The notes under the pieces: generated by a model | Database searches by the model: none | Seen by the model: the letters and a program-made list of their open reading frames with translations, nothing else | Told to the model about the DNA's origin: nothing | Translations under genes and position numbers: made by a program | Part shown: positions 8,223 to 15,746 of the stretch, in pieces | Numbering within the stretch: position 1 is the stretch's first letter | Layout: the number at the start of each line of letters is the position of its first letter | Assembly: GCA_016223145.1 (NCBI GenBank) | Contig: JACRPN010000022.1 | Location: forward strand, 62,001-126,000 | Reading direction: 5' to 3' | From: Armatimonadota bacterium | GTDB lineage: Bacteria; Armatimonadota; Fimbriimonadia; Fimbriimonadales; Fimbriimonadaceae | Length of the DNA: 64,000 bases

Positions 8223-8716
8223 TACCCATTTCTGCAGTGCGAGCAGACGCCCAGCACTTCGACCCTCAGCGTCTCGCAAGTGAAACCCGCTTCGGCGGCC
8301 TGGGCCGGAAGCGCCTTGGACACCAGGGCGATCAGTGGAAGCTCCTCGACGCAGCCGCATTCCCTGCACACCAGGTGTTCGCAGCTTCCTTGGTGCCCTT
8401 CGGCCCGGCAGGCGTAGTAGCCGTCCACCACGCCCAGACGGTGGACCAGGCCCGCCTCCATGAGCGCCTGCAGCACCCGATACACCGTCACGACGTCCAC
8501 CCTTTCGCCGGCCGCGACAATCTGGGCGTGGATCTCGTAGGCTGTAAGCGCGCCGTTGGTGCGACTGAGCGCCCGGATCACCTGGACGCGCGGGGCCGTG
8601 ACGCGGAGCCCCGCCTGCCGGAGCTGGGCAACCGCCCGGGCTTCGAAGTGCTGGGCTAGCGCCTCGTCTGCGAGGTTACATTCAGGACGGTTTTCCGATC
8701 TCTGCGCGCGCGTCAT
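8222..8716 (-). CDS. Fur/Zur/PerR-family metalloregulator
   Basis: 164-aa regulator. An N-terminal winged helix (TAPRVQVIRAL, then VDVVTVYRVLQALMEAGLVHRL) is followed by a dimerisation domain with structural-zinc cysteine pairs CRECGC and CSHC and the H-rich segment GHQGSCEHLVC. The family senses iron, zinc or peroxide; which metal cannot be read here, though the two CxxC pairs fit Zur or Fur. No Shine-Dalgarno is visible. TAGAAT/TACTGT words lie 6-11 nt before the start at 8716, compatible with a leaderless message. Confidence 0.9.
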   Translation of the reverse strand: MTRAQRSENRPECNLADEALAQHFEARAVAQLRQAGLRVTAPRVQVIRALSRTNGALTAYEIHAQIVAAGERVDVVTVYRVLQALMEAGLVHRLGVVDGYYACRAEGHQGSCEHLVCRECGCVEELPLIALVSKALPAQAAEAGFTCETLRVEVLGVCSHCRNG

Positions 8717-8851
8717 GAGTTCACAGTATTCTAGTCGAACCTTGCCGGTTCAACCTTGCATACGCCGATCGCGGCGCTTCAAAACAGGTCTGGAGTCCCT
8801 CTTTTTTCAGGAAAGCGAAAATCTTAGTTCAAATGAACCTGGTTTTGTGTT

Positions 8852-8857
8852 ATCCTG
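8852..8857 (+). promoter_or_regulatory. probable -10 (TATCCT) for the small basic protein
   Basis: TATCCTGAT follows an AT-rich stretch that contains the palindrome GTTCA-AA-TGAAC at 8829-8840. It gives a leader of roughly 60 nt before the Shine-Dalgarno at 8907. No good -35 was found, so the call is weak. Confidence 0.35.
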
Positions 8858-8917
8858 ATACCGTGACATTTGCGGGGTTGGACCGCAAGTGTCGTGAACC
8901 TTGTTTGGAGGGATAAG

Positions 8918-9112
8918 ATGAAGTTTTACAACCTGAAAACTAGATCTCATGTGGACGTGCCGGAATCGGCCGTCAAGAAGACGAAAATGGTCCGCAAGAC
9001 CAAGTCTGGCCAGCAGGTGCGCTATGCCCTTACGGCCGATCATCAGGGCAGCAAGCTCTTCAAGTTCGTGAACGAAGCGACCTTCAAGTCCACGAACGTT
9101 CCCGAGGCGTAA
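8918..9112 (+). CDS. 64-aa basic protein of unknown function
   Basis: Starts MKFYNLKTRSHVDVP. It is Lys-rich (KKTKMVRKTKSGQQVRY) with no cysteines and no membrane segment, so it is probably cytoplasmic and possibly nucleic-acid binding. I do not recognise the family. It is a self-contained unit: strong GGAGGG at 8907-8912 with 5-nt spacing, its own leader, and a textbook terminator 20 bp after the stop. Lower GC than its neighbours. The unit architecture suggests high expression. Confidence 0.8.
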   Translation: MKFYNLKTRSHVDVPESAVKKTKMVRKTKSGQQVRYALTADHQGSKLFKFVNEATFKSTNVPEA

Positions 9113-9132
9113 GCCAAGGAGAACACGCTTTT

Positions 9133-9168
9133 GGGGCCAAACCCTTGCCGGGTTTGGCCCCTTGCTTT
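9133..9168 (+). terminator. rho-independent terminator after the 64-aa protein
   Basis: GGGGCCAAACCC-TTGCC-GGGTTTGGCCCC, a perfect 12-bp stem followed by TTGCTTTT. Confidence 0.9.
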
Positions 9169-9212
9169 TGAGTCTTTGTGAACGAAAGGCGCCTTGGTCC
9201 GTCTTCTCGGAT

Positions 9213-10676
9213 ATGGCGGAAAGGACAGAAAGAGAGAAGGTCGCCCACCTGCTCAGGCGCTTTGGCCTGGGCGCCAGCGAGGCCGAGGTCGACTACTACG
9301 GAAACGGCGGGCTGAAGCGCGCCATCGACCGGCTGCTCGACTATGAAAGTGTGGACGAGCACTTCCCGGCGACGCTGGAGCACTTTCAGCAGCCCGACAA
9401 GAAGATCTTCAACGTGCGCGGCATCCAAGCCTGGTGGGTCACGCGCCTGCTCATGACCCGGCGGCCGCTCCAGGAGAAAATGACCCTCTTCTGGCACGAC
9501 CACTTCGCCACCAGCGCCAGCAAGGTCAACGCCCCGCTGATGATGTATCAGCAAAACGAACTGCTGCGGCGGAACGCGACGGGCAGCTTCAAGACGCTGC
9601 TCTTGGAAGCCAGCAAAGACCCCGCGATGCTGTTTTGGCTGGACAACCAGTTCAACGTGCGCGGAAAGGCCAACGAGAACTTCGCCCGGGAGATCATGGA
9701 GCTTTTCACCTTGGGCATCGGCAACTACACCGAAAAGGACATCCAGGAGTCGGCGAGGGCCTTTACGGGCTGGACGATCCTGCGGCGCAGGCCCACCGAA
9801 GCCAACGAGCAGGACCCCTACAGGCAGGCGGACTTCCTTTATCGTCCGATGCTGCACGACAACGGCGAGAAGAGGTTCCTTGGAAAGAGCGGCGACTTCT
9901 CGGGCGAGGACATCATCGATATCCTCTGCGATCAAGCGCGAACCGCCTACTACATCACAGAGAAGATCTGGGAGTGGTTCGCCTATCCGAAGCCCGAGCT
10001 GAGCCTGATAAACCGGCTCGCCGGCAACTTTCGGAAGACGGGCCTCGACGTCAAGAAGCTTTTGCGCGACATCATGGAGTCGGAGGAGTTCTATTCTGAG
10101 AAGGCGTTCCGCGCCGTCTATAAGAACCCCGTGGACTTTTGCGTGGCGACGGTACGCCAACTGGGCCTCGGCGAGACAGCCGCCGCAAACGTGAGCCCGC
10201 CCCCCAAAGAGGGCGAGACCCCGAACCCCCGGGGGCAGGCGTTCCGCCTGATGGCCCAGGCCACGAGCCTCGGGATGAACGGCATGGGAATGGACCTGCT
10301 GTTCCCGCCAGACGTCGCCGGTTGGGATGGCGGAGCGGCATGGATCACGTCGGCGACGATGGTCGAGCGCATTCAGTGGGCCGACACCCTCTTCGACACC
10401 GCTCCGCCGGCACAGCCCCGAGTGAAGGGCGTGCGCGCGCCGGTCCGGCTCCGTTACCCTGCGATGACCCTCTTTGGGAATGACCCCACGCCTGAGGGCG
10501 TTGCCAAGAAGCTGGTATCGGTTTTTGACGTCCAGCTCTCCCAGAAGAAGATGGGCGAGCTTGCGGAGGCGGCAAGGAGCGTTTGTGGCGCGAGGGTAAC
10601 TCAGCAAAACGCCAACGCCACGGCGGTCAAGGTCTGCCGGTTGATCTTCGGCTCTCCGGAGTTCCAGATGGCCTAA
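9213..10676 (+). CDS. DUF1800 family protein
   Basis: 487 aa matching the DUF1800 pattern: HLLRRFGLGAS at the N-terminus, WHDHFATS around residue 100, ENFAREIMELFTLGIGNYTEKDI, AFTGW, and the C-terminal PPDVAGWDGG...WITSA. Function is unknown in the family; DUF1800 is usually paired with a DUF1501 protein, which is absent here. No signal peptide is visible from the chosen start, an ATG just after the preceding terminator; the frame is open further upstream. It converges on pnp. Confidence 0.9.
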   Translation: MAERTEREKVAHLLRRFGLGASEAEVDYYGNGGLKRAIDRLLDYESVDEHFPATLEHFQQPDKKIFNVRGIQAWWVTRLLMTRRPLQEKMTLFWHDHFATSASKVNAPLMMYQQNELLRRNATGSFKTLLLEASKDPAMLFWLDNQFNVRGKANENFAREIMELFTLGIGNYTEKDIQESARAFTGWTILRRRPTEANEQDPYRQADFLYRPMLHDNGEKRFLGKSGDFSGEDIIDILCDQARTAYYITEKIWEWFAYPKPELSLINRLAGNFRKTGLDVKKLLRDIMESEEFYSEKAFRAVYKNPVDFCVATVRQLGLGETAAANVSPPPKEGETPNPRGQAFRLMAQATSLGMNGMGMDLLFPPDVAGWDGGAAWITSATMVERIQWADTLFDTAPPAQPRVKGVRAPVRLRYPAMTLFGNDPTPEGVAKKLVSVFDVQLSQKKMGELAEAARSVCGARVTQQNANATAVKVCRLIFGSPEFQMA

Positions 10677-10688
10677 CTGCAACAAGAA

Positions 10689-10724
10689 GGTGGGGCGTCG
10701 CAACTTGCGACGCCCCACCTTTAT
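10689..10724. terminator. terminator between convergent DUF1800 gene and pnp
   Basis: Arms GGTGGGGCGTCG (10689-10700) and CGACGCCCCACC (10708-10719) can extend inward almost to the loop, followed by TTTATT. In the reverse direction it precedes CTTCTTGTTG, so it probably works best on the plus strand. Confidence 0.85.
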
Positions 10725-10737
10725 TGAAGCGAAGGCC

Positions 10738-13218
10738 CTATCGCCTCGGGCGGAAGCGGGTGTTCAAGCCGTCTTCCTCTTCGCGGTCCTTCTTCGGAAA
10801 CGCGCTGGGGACTTCCGGCGCCTGAACGGCGGCCCGGTCCTCGACGTCTCGCTCGCGGGGCTCTCGCGGCTCGCGCTGCTCGCGGGGTTCGTCTCCGGGG
10901 CGCGGCTCGCGGTCTCGATCCCTGTCGCGATAGCCACCTCGGTCGCCGCCGCGGTCACGATCTCGGTAGCCGCCACGATCGCCGCCGCGATCGCGATCTC
11001 GATAGCCGCCTCGGTCTCCGCCACGGCCGCCATCGCGACCGCCGCGTCCACCTCGGTCGCCGCCGCGTCCGCCGCCGCCCATTCCAGGGGGAGGAGGCGT
11101 CGCGCCCTCGTTGTCCTCAAGTCCGGGCAGGGTCTGGGCGATGCCAAGCGCCGTGAAGTTCACTCGGCCCATGCTGTCGATCTCGTGGACCCGAACGCTC
11201 AACTCGTCGCCGATGTTGACGGCATCCTCGGGGCGTCGGATTGGCTTTGTGGTCAGGTGCTCAAGCGGCACCATGCCTTCTCGGCCAGGCACAAACTCAA
11301 CCATCGCGCCACGGCCCATGAGCCTGGAGACCTTGCCTCGGAACTCCATGCCCACCGAAACCTCGTTGGTGAGCGATTTGATCTGGTTGATTAAGCCCGT
11401 TTCTGCGACTTCGTCGGCCACCGCGATGAGCACGCGGCCGTCCTGCTGCACGTCGATCTGCGCGCTGTACTCGTTGGTCAGCTTGCGAATCGTCGCGCCT
11501 CCTGGTCCGATCAGCGCGCCGATCTTCTCGGGGTTGATGTTGATTGTGATGACGCGTGGGGCGCTTGGCGCCATTTCGGATCGAGGCGCCGGGATTTCAG
11601 CCTCGATCACGTCGAGGATCTTCATCCGCGCCCGCTGAGCCTGCGAAAGGGCGTCGGCAAGCACCTTGTCCGGGATGCCCGTCAGCTTGGTGTCGAGCTG
11701 CAGTGCGGTGATGCCGTCGCGGGTTCCCGCGACCTTGAAGTCCATGTCACCGCAGAAGTCCTCCATGCCCTGGATGTCCGTGAGCACCTTGAACTTCTTG
11801 CCGTCCGACATGAGGCCCATCGCGATGCCGGCCACGGGGGCCTTGATGGCGATGCCCGCGTCCATGAGCGCGAGCGTCGAGCCGCACACCGAAGCCATCG
11901 AGGTGGAACCGTTCGATTCGAGCACTTCGCTCACGAGCAAGAGGGTGTACGGGAACTCGGGATCGTCGACCGGCACCACAGGGCGCAATGCGCGCTCGGC
12001 GAGGGCGCCATGCCCGACCTCCCGACGGCCCACGCCGCGCAAGGGACGCACTTCACCCACCGAATACGGCGGGAAGTTGTAGAAGTGCATGTAACGCTTG
12101 TCTTCGTTCTCGTCCAGCGTGTCCATGGTCTGGGCATCACCGGGCAGGCCAAGGGTGAGCACGGTGAGAACCTGAGTCTGGCCACGAGTGAAAAGGCCGG
12201 AGCCGTGGACGCGCGGCAGGAGTCCCGCCACGGCTTCCAGGTTGCGGATGTCCTCGGGGCCGCGCCCGTCGGGGCGCATGTCCTTGTCGATGATCAGCCG
12301 TCGGACGGTCTTCTTGACGACGTAGTCCGCAGCCTCGTGAAGTTGCTTCAGCATCTCGGGCTGCTCGGCGTAAACTTCGGCGTAGCGCTTGGCGATCTCA
12401 GAAACCACCTCGTCGAGCGCGCTCTCCCGACTCGACTTGTCGGGATTGATGAGTGCCTTCTCGATTTCGTCGCGGCACTCTTTGTCGATCCGAGTTGTGA
12501 GCTCTTCGGCGACCGCGTAGAGAGTGACTTCGCGCTTGGGCTTGGCGGCGGTCTTGGCGAACTTCTCGAACTCCAGGCAGATCGTGCGGATGGCATCCTG
12601 GCCGAACTTCAGCGCGGCAGCCATCTCCTTTTCGGTGAGCTCGCTCGCGCCGGCTTCCACCATCGAAATGGCGTCCTTGTGGCCCGCGACGACGAGGTCG
12701 AGGTCCGACTCTTTGATTTCGGCAAGCGACGGGAAGAGGATGAATTTGCCGTCGATGCGGCCGACTCGGACGCCGGCGATCGGAGCGTTGAAGGGGATGT
12801 CGGAGATCGTTAGGGCAGCGCCGGCGGCGCAGAGCGCCAGCACGTCGGTCGGGTGGCCCTCGTCGAACGCGAGGGGCATCGCGATGACCTGAACGTCGTT
12901 GCGCAGCCCCTTAGGGAACTGGGGCCGGATTGGCCGATCGATCAGGCGGGAAACGAGGATCGCCTTGTCGGAGGGTCTTCCGCCTCGCTTCTGGAATCCG
13001 CCGGGGATCCTGCCGGCGGCGTACTTGCGCTCTTCGTAGTCGCAGGTCAAGGGGAGAAAATCGATGCCCTCTCGGGGCTTGGCCGACATGGTCGCCGATG
13101 CGAGAACGACGGATTCGCCCATGCCGAGCAGAACGGAGCCGCCGGCTTGCTTCGCCACGCGGCCTGTTTCGATGCTGAGGGTCTTGCCCCCAACCTCGAA
13201 CTCATGTGAATGTATCAT
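10738..13218 (-). CDS. pnp: polynucleotide phosphorylase with RGG-type tail
   Basis: 826 aa, about 110 longer than usual. It phosphorolyses RNA 3'-5' and is a degradosome core enzyme. Two RNase PH domains are visible (PGGFQKRGGRPS...SRLIDRPIRP and SVCGSTLALMDAG), then a KH domain (IGALIGPGGATIRKL) and an S1 domain (GMEFRGKVSRLMGRGAMVEF). After S1 comes a Gly/Arg/Asp-rich tail made of repeats such as DRGGYRDRDRGG, then an acidic/basic end (PREPRERDVEDR). The tail is coded by a tandem GATCG-rich repeat. The start has GGAGG 4 nt upstream. It follows rpsO in the order known from many bacteria. Confidence 0.97.
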   Translation of the reverse strand: MIHSHEFEVGGKTLSIETGRVAKQAGGSVLLGMGESVVLASATMSAKPREGIDFLPLTCDYEERKYAAGRIPGGFQKRGGRPSDKAILVSRLIDRPIRPQFPKGLRNDVQVIAMPLAFDEGHPTDVLALCAAGAALTISDIPFNAPIAGVRVGRIDGKFILFPSLAEIKESDLDLVVAGHKDAISMVEAGASELTEKEMAAALKFGQDAIRTICLEFEKFAKTAAKPKREVTLYAVAEELTTRIDKECRDEIEKALINPDKSSRESALDEVVSEIAKRYAEVYAEQPEMLKQLHEAADYVVKKTVRRLIIDKDMRPDGRGPEDIRNLEAVAGLLPRVHGSGLFTRGQTQVLTVLTLGLPGDAQTMDTLDENEDKRYMHFYNFPPYSVGEVRPLRGVGRREVGHGALAERALRPVVPVDDPEFPYTLLLVSEVLESNGSTSMASVCGSTLALMDAGIAIKAPVAGIAMGLMSDGKKFKVLTDIQGMEDFCGDMDFKVAGTRDGITALQLDTKLTGIPDKVLADALSQAQRARMKILDVIEAEIPAPRSEMAPSAPRVITININPEKIGALIGPGGATIRKLTNEYSAQIDVQQDGRVLIAVADEVAETGLINQIKSLTNEVSVGMEFRGKVSRLMGRGAMVEFVPGREGMVPLEHLTTKPIRRPEDAVNIGDELSVRVHEIDSMGRVNFTALGIAQTLPGLEDNEGATPPPPGMGGGGRGGDRGGRGGRDGGRGGDRGGYRDRDRGGDRGGYRDRDRGGDRGGYRDRDRDREPRPGDEPREQREPREPRERDVEDRAAVQAPEVPSAFPKKDREEEDGLNTRFRPRR

Positions 13219-13329
13219 GTTGCCTCCATTGCACGGACATCCTGTCCATGCGCCCTATGAGCCACGGGCTCACGGGCCGTGTTCAAAAAAGGAGATGCAC
13301 ACCCCAAAAAGCAGGGTGCCACCCCGGAG

Positions 13330-13611
13330 TTAGCGAGGCTTGACTTCGCGGATGCCGAGGCGCTTGATGAGTTCGCGGTAGGCGACCACATCGTTGGCCC
13401 GCATATAGGCCTCCAGGCGTCGGCGCTTGCCGATGAGGAGGGTCAGACCGCGCAGCGAGTGGAAATCTTTGGGATTTCGCTTCAGGTGCTCCGTGATCTG
13501 GGTGATGCGAGCTTGCATGACGGCGATTTGTACGGTCGTGGAACCTGTATCCCCTGTCTCCAGGGCATAATCGCCGATTACTTTTTGCTTGACTGCTTTA
13601 TCCAGCGGCAT
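13330..13611 (-). CDS. rpsO: 30S ribosomal protein S15
   Basis: 93 aa. Family core visible: TGSTTVQIAVMQARITQITEHLK, KDFHSLRGL, GKRRRLEAYM and ELIKRLGIRE. It binds the 16S central-domain three-way junction. The ATG at 13611 fits the family start; a longer frame opening at a TTG (13632) adds residues not typical of S15. A GGAGG at 13626-13630 lies 14 nt upstream, farther than usual. A TATCAT at 13725-13730 (minus strand) would give a leader of roughly 105 nt, room for S15 autoregulation. pnp follows 111 bp downstream. Confidence 0.97.
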   Translation of the reverse strand: MPLDKAVKQKVIGDYALETGDTGSTTVQIAVMQARITQITEHLKRNPKDFHSLRGLTLLIGKRRRLEAYMRANDVVAYRELIKRLGIREVKPR

Positions 13612-13766
13612 CTTTGAGAGATTGGCCTCCAAGGGTCTTCCGGGCCAGAGGAGTTTGCCGCTCTAAGCAGCGTCCCGGGGGGCGCTCCGTACAACGGCAC
13701 ACGGCTCAGGCCTTTCGGGCACCAATGATACCACAGGTGAAGTGGGAATAGCGAGTTATGGCGTAG

Positions 13767-13813
13767 CCCCTCCCTTGGCTTTGACGCAGTCGAAACTGAG
13801 GGAGGGGTTGGGG
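13767..13813 (-). repeat. dispersed palindromic element, copy 1
   Basis: Read on the minus strand: CCAACCCCTCCCT, a loop containing TTTCGACTGCGTCAAA, then AGGGAGGGGCT. Arms CCCCTCCCT/AGGGAGGGG pair perfectly. The same element recurs near 26.05, 31.61, 36.24, 52.95, 56.94, 57.00, 59.85 and 62.75 kb. Confidence 0.85.
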
Positions 13814-13867
13814 AGGGGAGACGGGCCTTCACCTTTGGTCTCAAGCGGGAAGGCAGAGAGCTGGGTG

Positions 13868-14182
13868 GCGCGGGCACGGAACCCGCGGCTACGCATCCCC
13901 TTTGCCAGCTTCCTCTTTGCGCGCGGGCACGGAACCCGCGGCTACGCATCCCCTTTGCCATCGGCCTCCTTGCGCGCGGGCACGGAACCCGTGGCTACGC
14001 ATCCCCTTTGCCATCGGCCTCCTTGCGAGCGGGCACGGAACCCGTGGCTACGCATCCCCTTTGCCATCGGCCTCCTTGTGCGCGGGCACGGAACCCGCGG
14101 CTACGCATCGGCTACGCATCCCCTTTGCCAGCTTCCTCCTTGCGCGCGGGCACGGAACCCGCGGCTACGCATCCCCTTTGCC
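13868..14182. repeat. six-copy tandem array, 53-bp unit
   Basis: Six near-identical units whose CGGGCAC landmarks start at 13871, 13924, 13977, 14030, 14083 and 14147. The period is 53 bp, except the fifth interval of 64 bp, explained by an 11-bp duplication (GGCTACGCATC). Each unit holds a hairpin GCGGG-CACGGAA-CCCGC followed by GGCTACGCATCCCCTTTGCC. Units alternate between two tails (AGCTTCCTC and ATCGGCCTC). Whole units repeat with no variable spacers, so it is not CRISPR. A related hairpin occurs twice at 48.66-48.78 kb. Confidence 0.9.
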
Positions 14183-14201
14183 AGCAGGGCCAGGAATACG
14201 G

Positions 14202-14717
14202 TTACGAGCGCTCGGACTTGGCTGCGATCTTCGCGTCCTCGACCCCGCGCTTCTGCAGCAGGATTGAGAGCTTCGAGGCGCGATCAGGCGGCAGCAGGGC
14301 AAGAATCTCTCCAACTTGTTTTGGGGACATTGCGGCGAACTGCCGGGCAAGCTCTTCATCCTTCCAGGTCCTTACCATGGGCGCAATCACGGCCGCGTCG
14401 AGTCCTTTCCAGACCCTCGCCAGGCTCTTCTCACCGGCGAGAGGGTCGATTTCGGGCTCGACGGGTGTTGGAGCTTTGGGCTTTTCCACGTCCTTGCTTG
14501 CCACTTCGGCGGTCTTCTCGGGTTCTGCGGCAGATTCTGCAGTCGGCTTTTCGTCGTCTTTGGTGACTCTGGCCGGGTCGGCGTCGGTGGCATACCCCTT
14601 GGCAGCTTGGCCTGCCTTCTTGGCCGGCGATAGGCCAGGAATATCCACGATTCCGGCTCTTGCGCCGATCACAAACATGCCCGCAAGGACAATCACGACG
14701 ATGATGAGCAGCTTCAT
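14202..14717 (-). CDS. MotE/YlxF-like flagellar chaperone
   Basis: 171 aa: one N-terminal membrane helix (LLIIVVIVLAGMFVI), a long Lys/Glu/Pro-rich linker, then a C-terminal MgtE_N/FliG-like helical repeat (LARQFAAMSPKQVGEILALLPPDRASKLSILLQ). That layout matches MotE, which stabilises the stator protein MotC, or Bacillus YlxF, usually encoded just after fliJ as here. It overlaps the transglycosylase gene by 4 bases and is the last gene of the flagellar operon. Confidence 0.8.
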   Translation of the reverse strand: MKLLIIVVIVLAGMFVIGARAGIVDIPGLSPAKKAGQAAKGYATDADPARVTKDDEKPTAESAAEPEKTAEVASKDVEKPKAPTPVEPEIDPLAGEKSLARVWKGLDAAVIAPMVRTWKDEELARQFAAMSPKQVGEILALLPPDRASKLSILLQKRGVEDAKIAAKSERS

Positions 14718-15316
14718 CGGTTCGGTCTCCGTTGGTTGTAGAGGTCGAGCACCTTCTGCACATAGGCCCGGGTCTCGCTATAGGGCGGGATTCCGCCGTG
14801 CTTCTGAACGGCGCCGGGCCCGGCGTTGTAGGCCGCCAGCACCAGCGAGAGGTCGCCATTGAACCGGCCCATGAGCTGGCTCAGGTACTTTGCGCCCCCG
14901 TTCAGGTTCTGGGCGGCGTCAAAGGGGTTGGTAACCCCAAGCGAAGCAGCCGTGGCGGGCATCAGTTGCGTCAGCCCCAGAGCGCCTGCCCGCGATCGTG
15001 CGTTCACGTCGTAGCCGCTTTCCGCTTGTACGATCGAGTGGAGCAACGCCGGATCGATGTTGTTCTGGTTCGCGGCGTCTTCGATGAGCGGCATGAGGGT
15101 GGCCAGTTCCGGGCTCAACCGTACGCCTTGAGCCGTCGGATCGAATGGCCTGGCAGAGCTGTTGTCGCCGCCGATGCTGCCTGCAAGCGGTGCGGGCATA
15201 CGCGAGCCGGCAAGCGGCTCGGAGCCTTTATCGGGGCAGACTTCCCGCAATCGGGCGCGAAGCTCCTCGATCCTGGCGCGAACGCCCTCAGGTCCCTTGA
15301 GTCTCATCTCGATCAT
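14714..15316 (-). CDS. lytic transglycosylase (SLT domain)
   Basis: 200 aa. The C-terminal half is a goose-lysozyme-like SLT domain with catalytic Glu in VQAESGYD, then GALGLTQLMPATA and LVLAAYNAGPGAV, closing with TRAYVQKVL. The N-terminal half (RIEELRARLREV, then a Pro/Ser-rich stretch) is not conserved. There is no signal peptide, so export may go through the flagellar type III apparatus. Placed between fliJ and motE, it probably opens peptidoglycan for rod assembly. Confidence 0.9.
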   Translation of the reverse strand: MIEMRLKGPEGVRARIEELRARLREVCPDKGSEPLAGSRMPAPLAGSIGGDNSSARPFDPTAQGVRLSPELATLMPLIEDAANQNNIDPALLHSIVQAESGYDVNARSRAGALGLTQLMPATAASLGVTNPFDAAQNLNGGAKYLSQLMGRFNGDLSLVLAAYNAGPGAVQKHGGIPPYSETRAYVQKVLDLYNQRRPNR

Positions 15317-15326
15317 CGTTTTGCTC

Positions 15327-15746
15327 CTAGGCGGCTCGCTTCAGCACGGCCCACTCGTCGAGGGTTCTTTGCTCGTGGCGATTGGACTCGGCCTCCCAAT
15401 CGGCAACTTCCTTCTCGCGCAGCTTGACCAGGGTCTCCAATTCCTGCTTGCGGTCGAGCCATTGCTGCCGGGCGGCCTCCTCTTCCTGGGCCAGCGTCTC
15501 GTTGGCGATCGCCTGAATCCGCTCTTGCTCGTCGATCACCTCCAGTCGTTCCTGCAAGTGTTTGCGAGCCGCAAGGGTGTCGGCTGGAAAGAAGAGCACT
15601 TCCTTTCGCGAGTCCTTGATCCTCTGAATCTCCGACTCTCCCGCGATTCGAGCGGCGCGCGCTTCGAGGAACCCCTCTTGAGCCGCCTCCTCGACCTTCA
15701 CGCGGAAGTCGAGGACCCTCTGCAATCGAAAGCTAAACTTCTTCAT
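15327..15746 (-). CDS. fliJ: flagellar export chaperone FliJ
   Basis: 139 aa, almost wholly alpha-helical coiled coil. Starts MKKFSFRLQRVLDFR, the characteristic FliJ opening, and is rich in Glu/Arg/Gln. FliJ sits in the FliI hexamer and links it to FlhA in flagellar type III export. I use the ATG at 15746, inside the last codons of fliI (14-base overlap), because the longer frame adds residues not seen in FliJ. Confidence 0.88.
   Translation of the reverse strand: MKKFSFRLQRVLDFRVKVEEAAQEGFLEARAARIAGESEIQRIKDSRKEVLFFPADTLAARKHLQERLEVIDEQERIQAIANETLAQEEEAARQQWLDRKQELETLVKLREKEVADWEAESNRHEQRTLDEWAVLKRAA

Larger units (their letters stand above)
13612..14201. other. 590-bp non-coding stretch holding repeats
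   Basis: Holds the rpsO leader and promoter region (13612-13735), one dispersed palindromic element (13767-13813) and the six-copy 53-bp array (13868-14182). Long plus-strand reading frames here are by-products of the repeat and show no family signal. Confidence 0.8.

Noticed and set aside
9213-10676. DUF1800/DUF1501 secretion-type gene pair
   Set aside because: No DUF1501 gene is next to it; the neighbour is convergent pnp.
10800-11100. Plus-strand Ala/Val/Ser-rich membrane-like frame opposite the pnp tail
   Set aside because: It is the antisense reading of the RGG-coding repeat, with no independent start signal or family.
13868-14182. CRISPR array
   Set aside because: Whole 53-bp units repeat with no unique spacers, and no cas genes are present.
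13742-14862. Long plus-strand reading frames across the 53-bp array and into motE
   Set aside because: They encode repeated GHGTRGYASPL-like units and then the antisense of motE; the repeat period (53) is not a multiple of 3, no start signal is visible, and the minus-strand genes are convincing.
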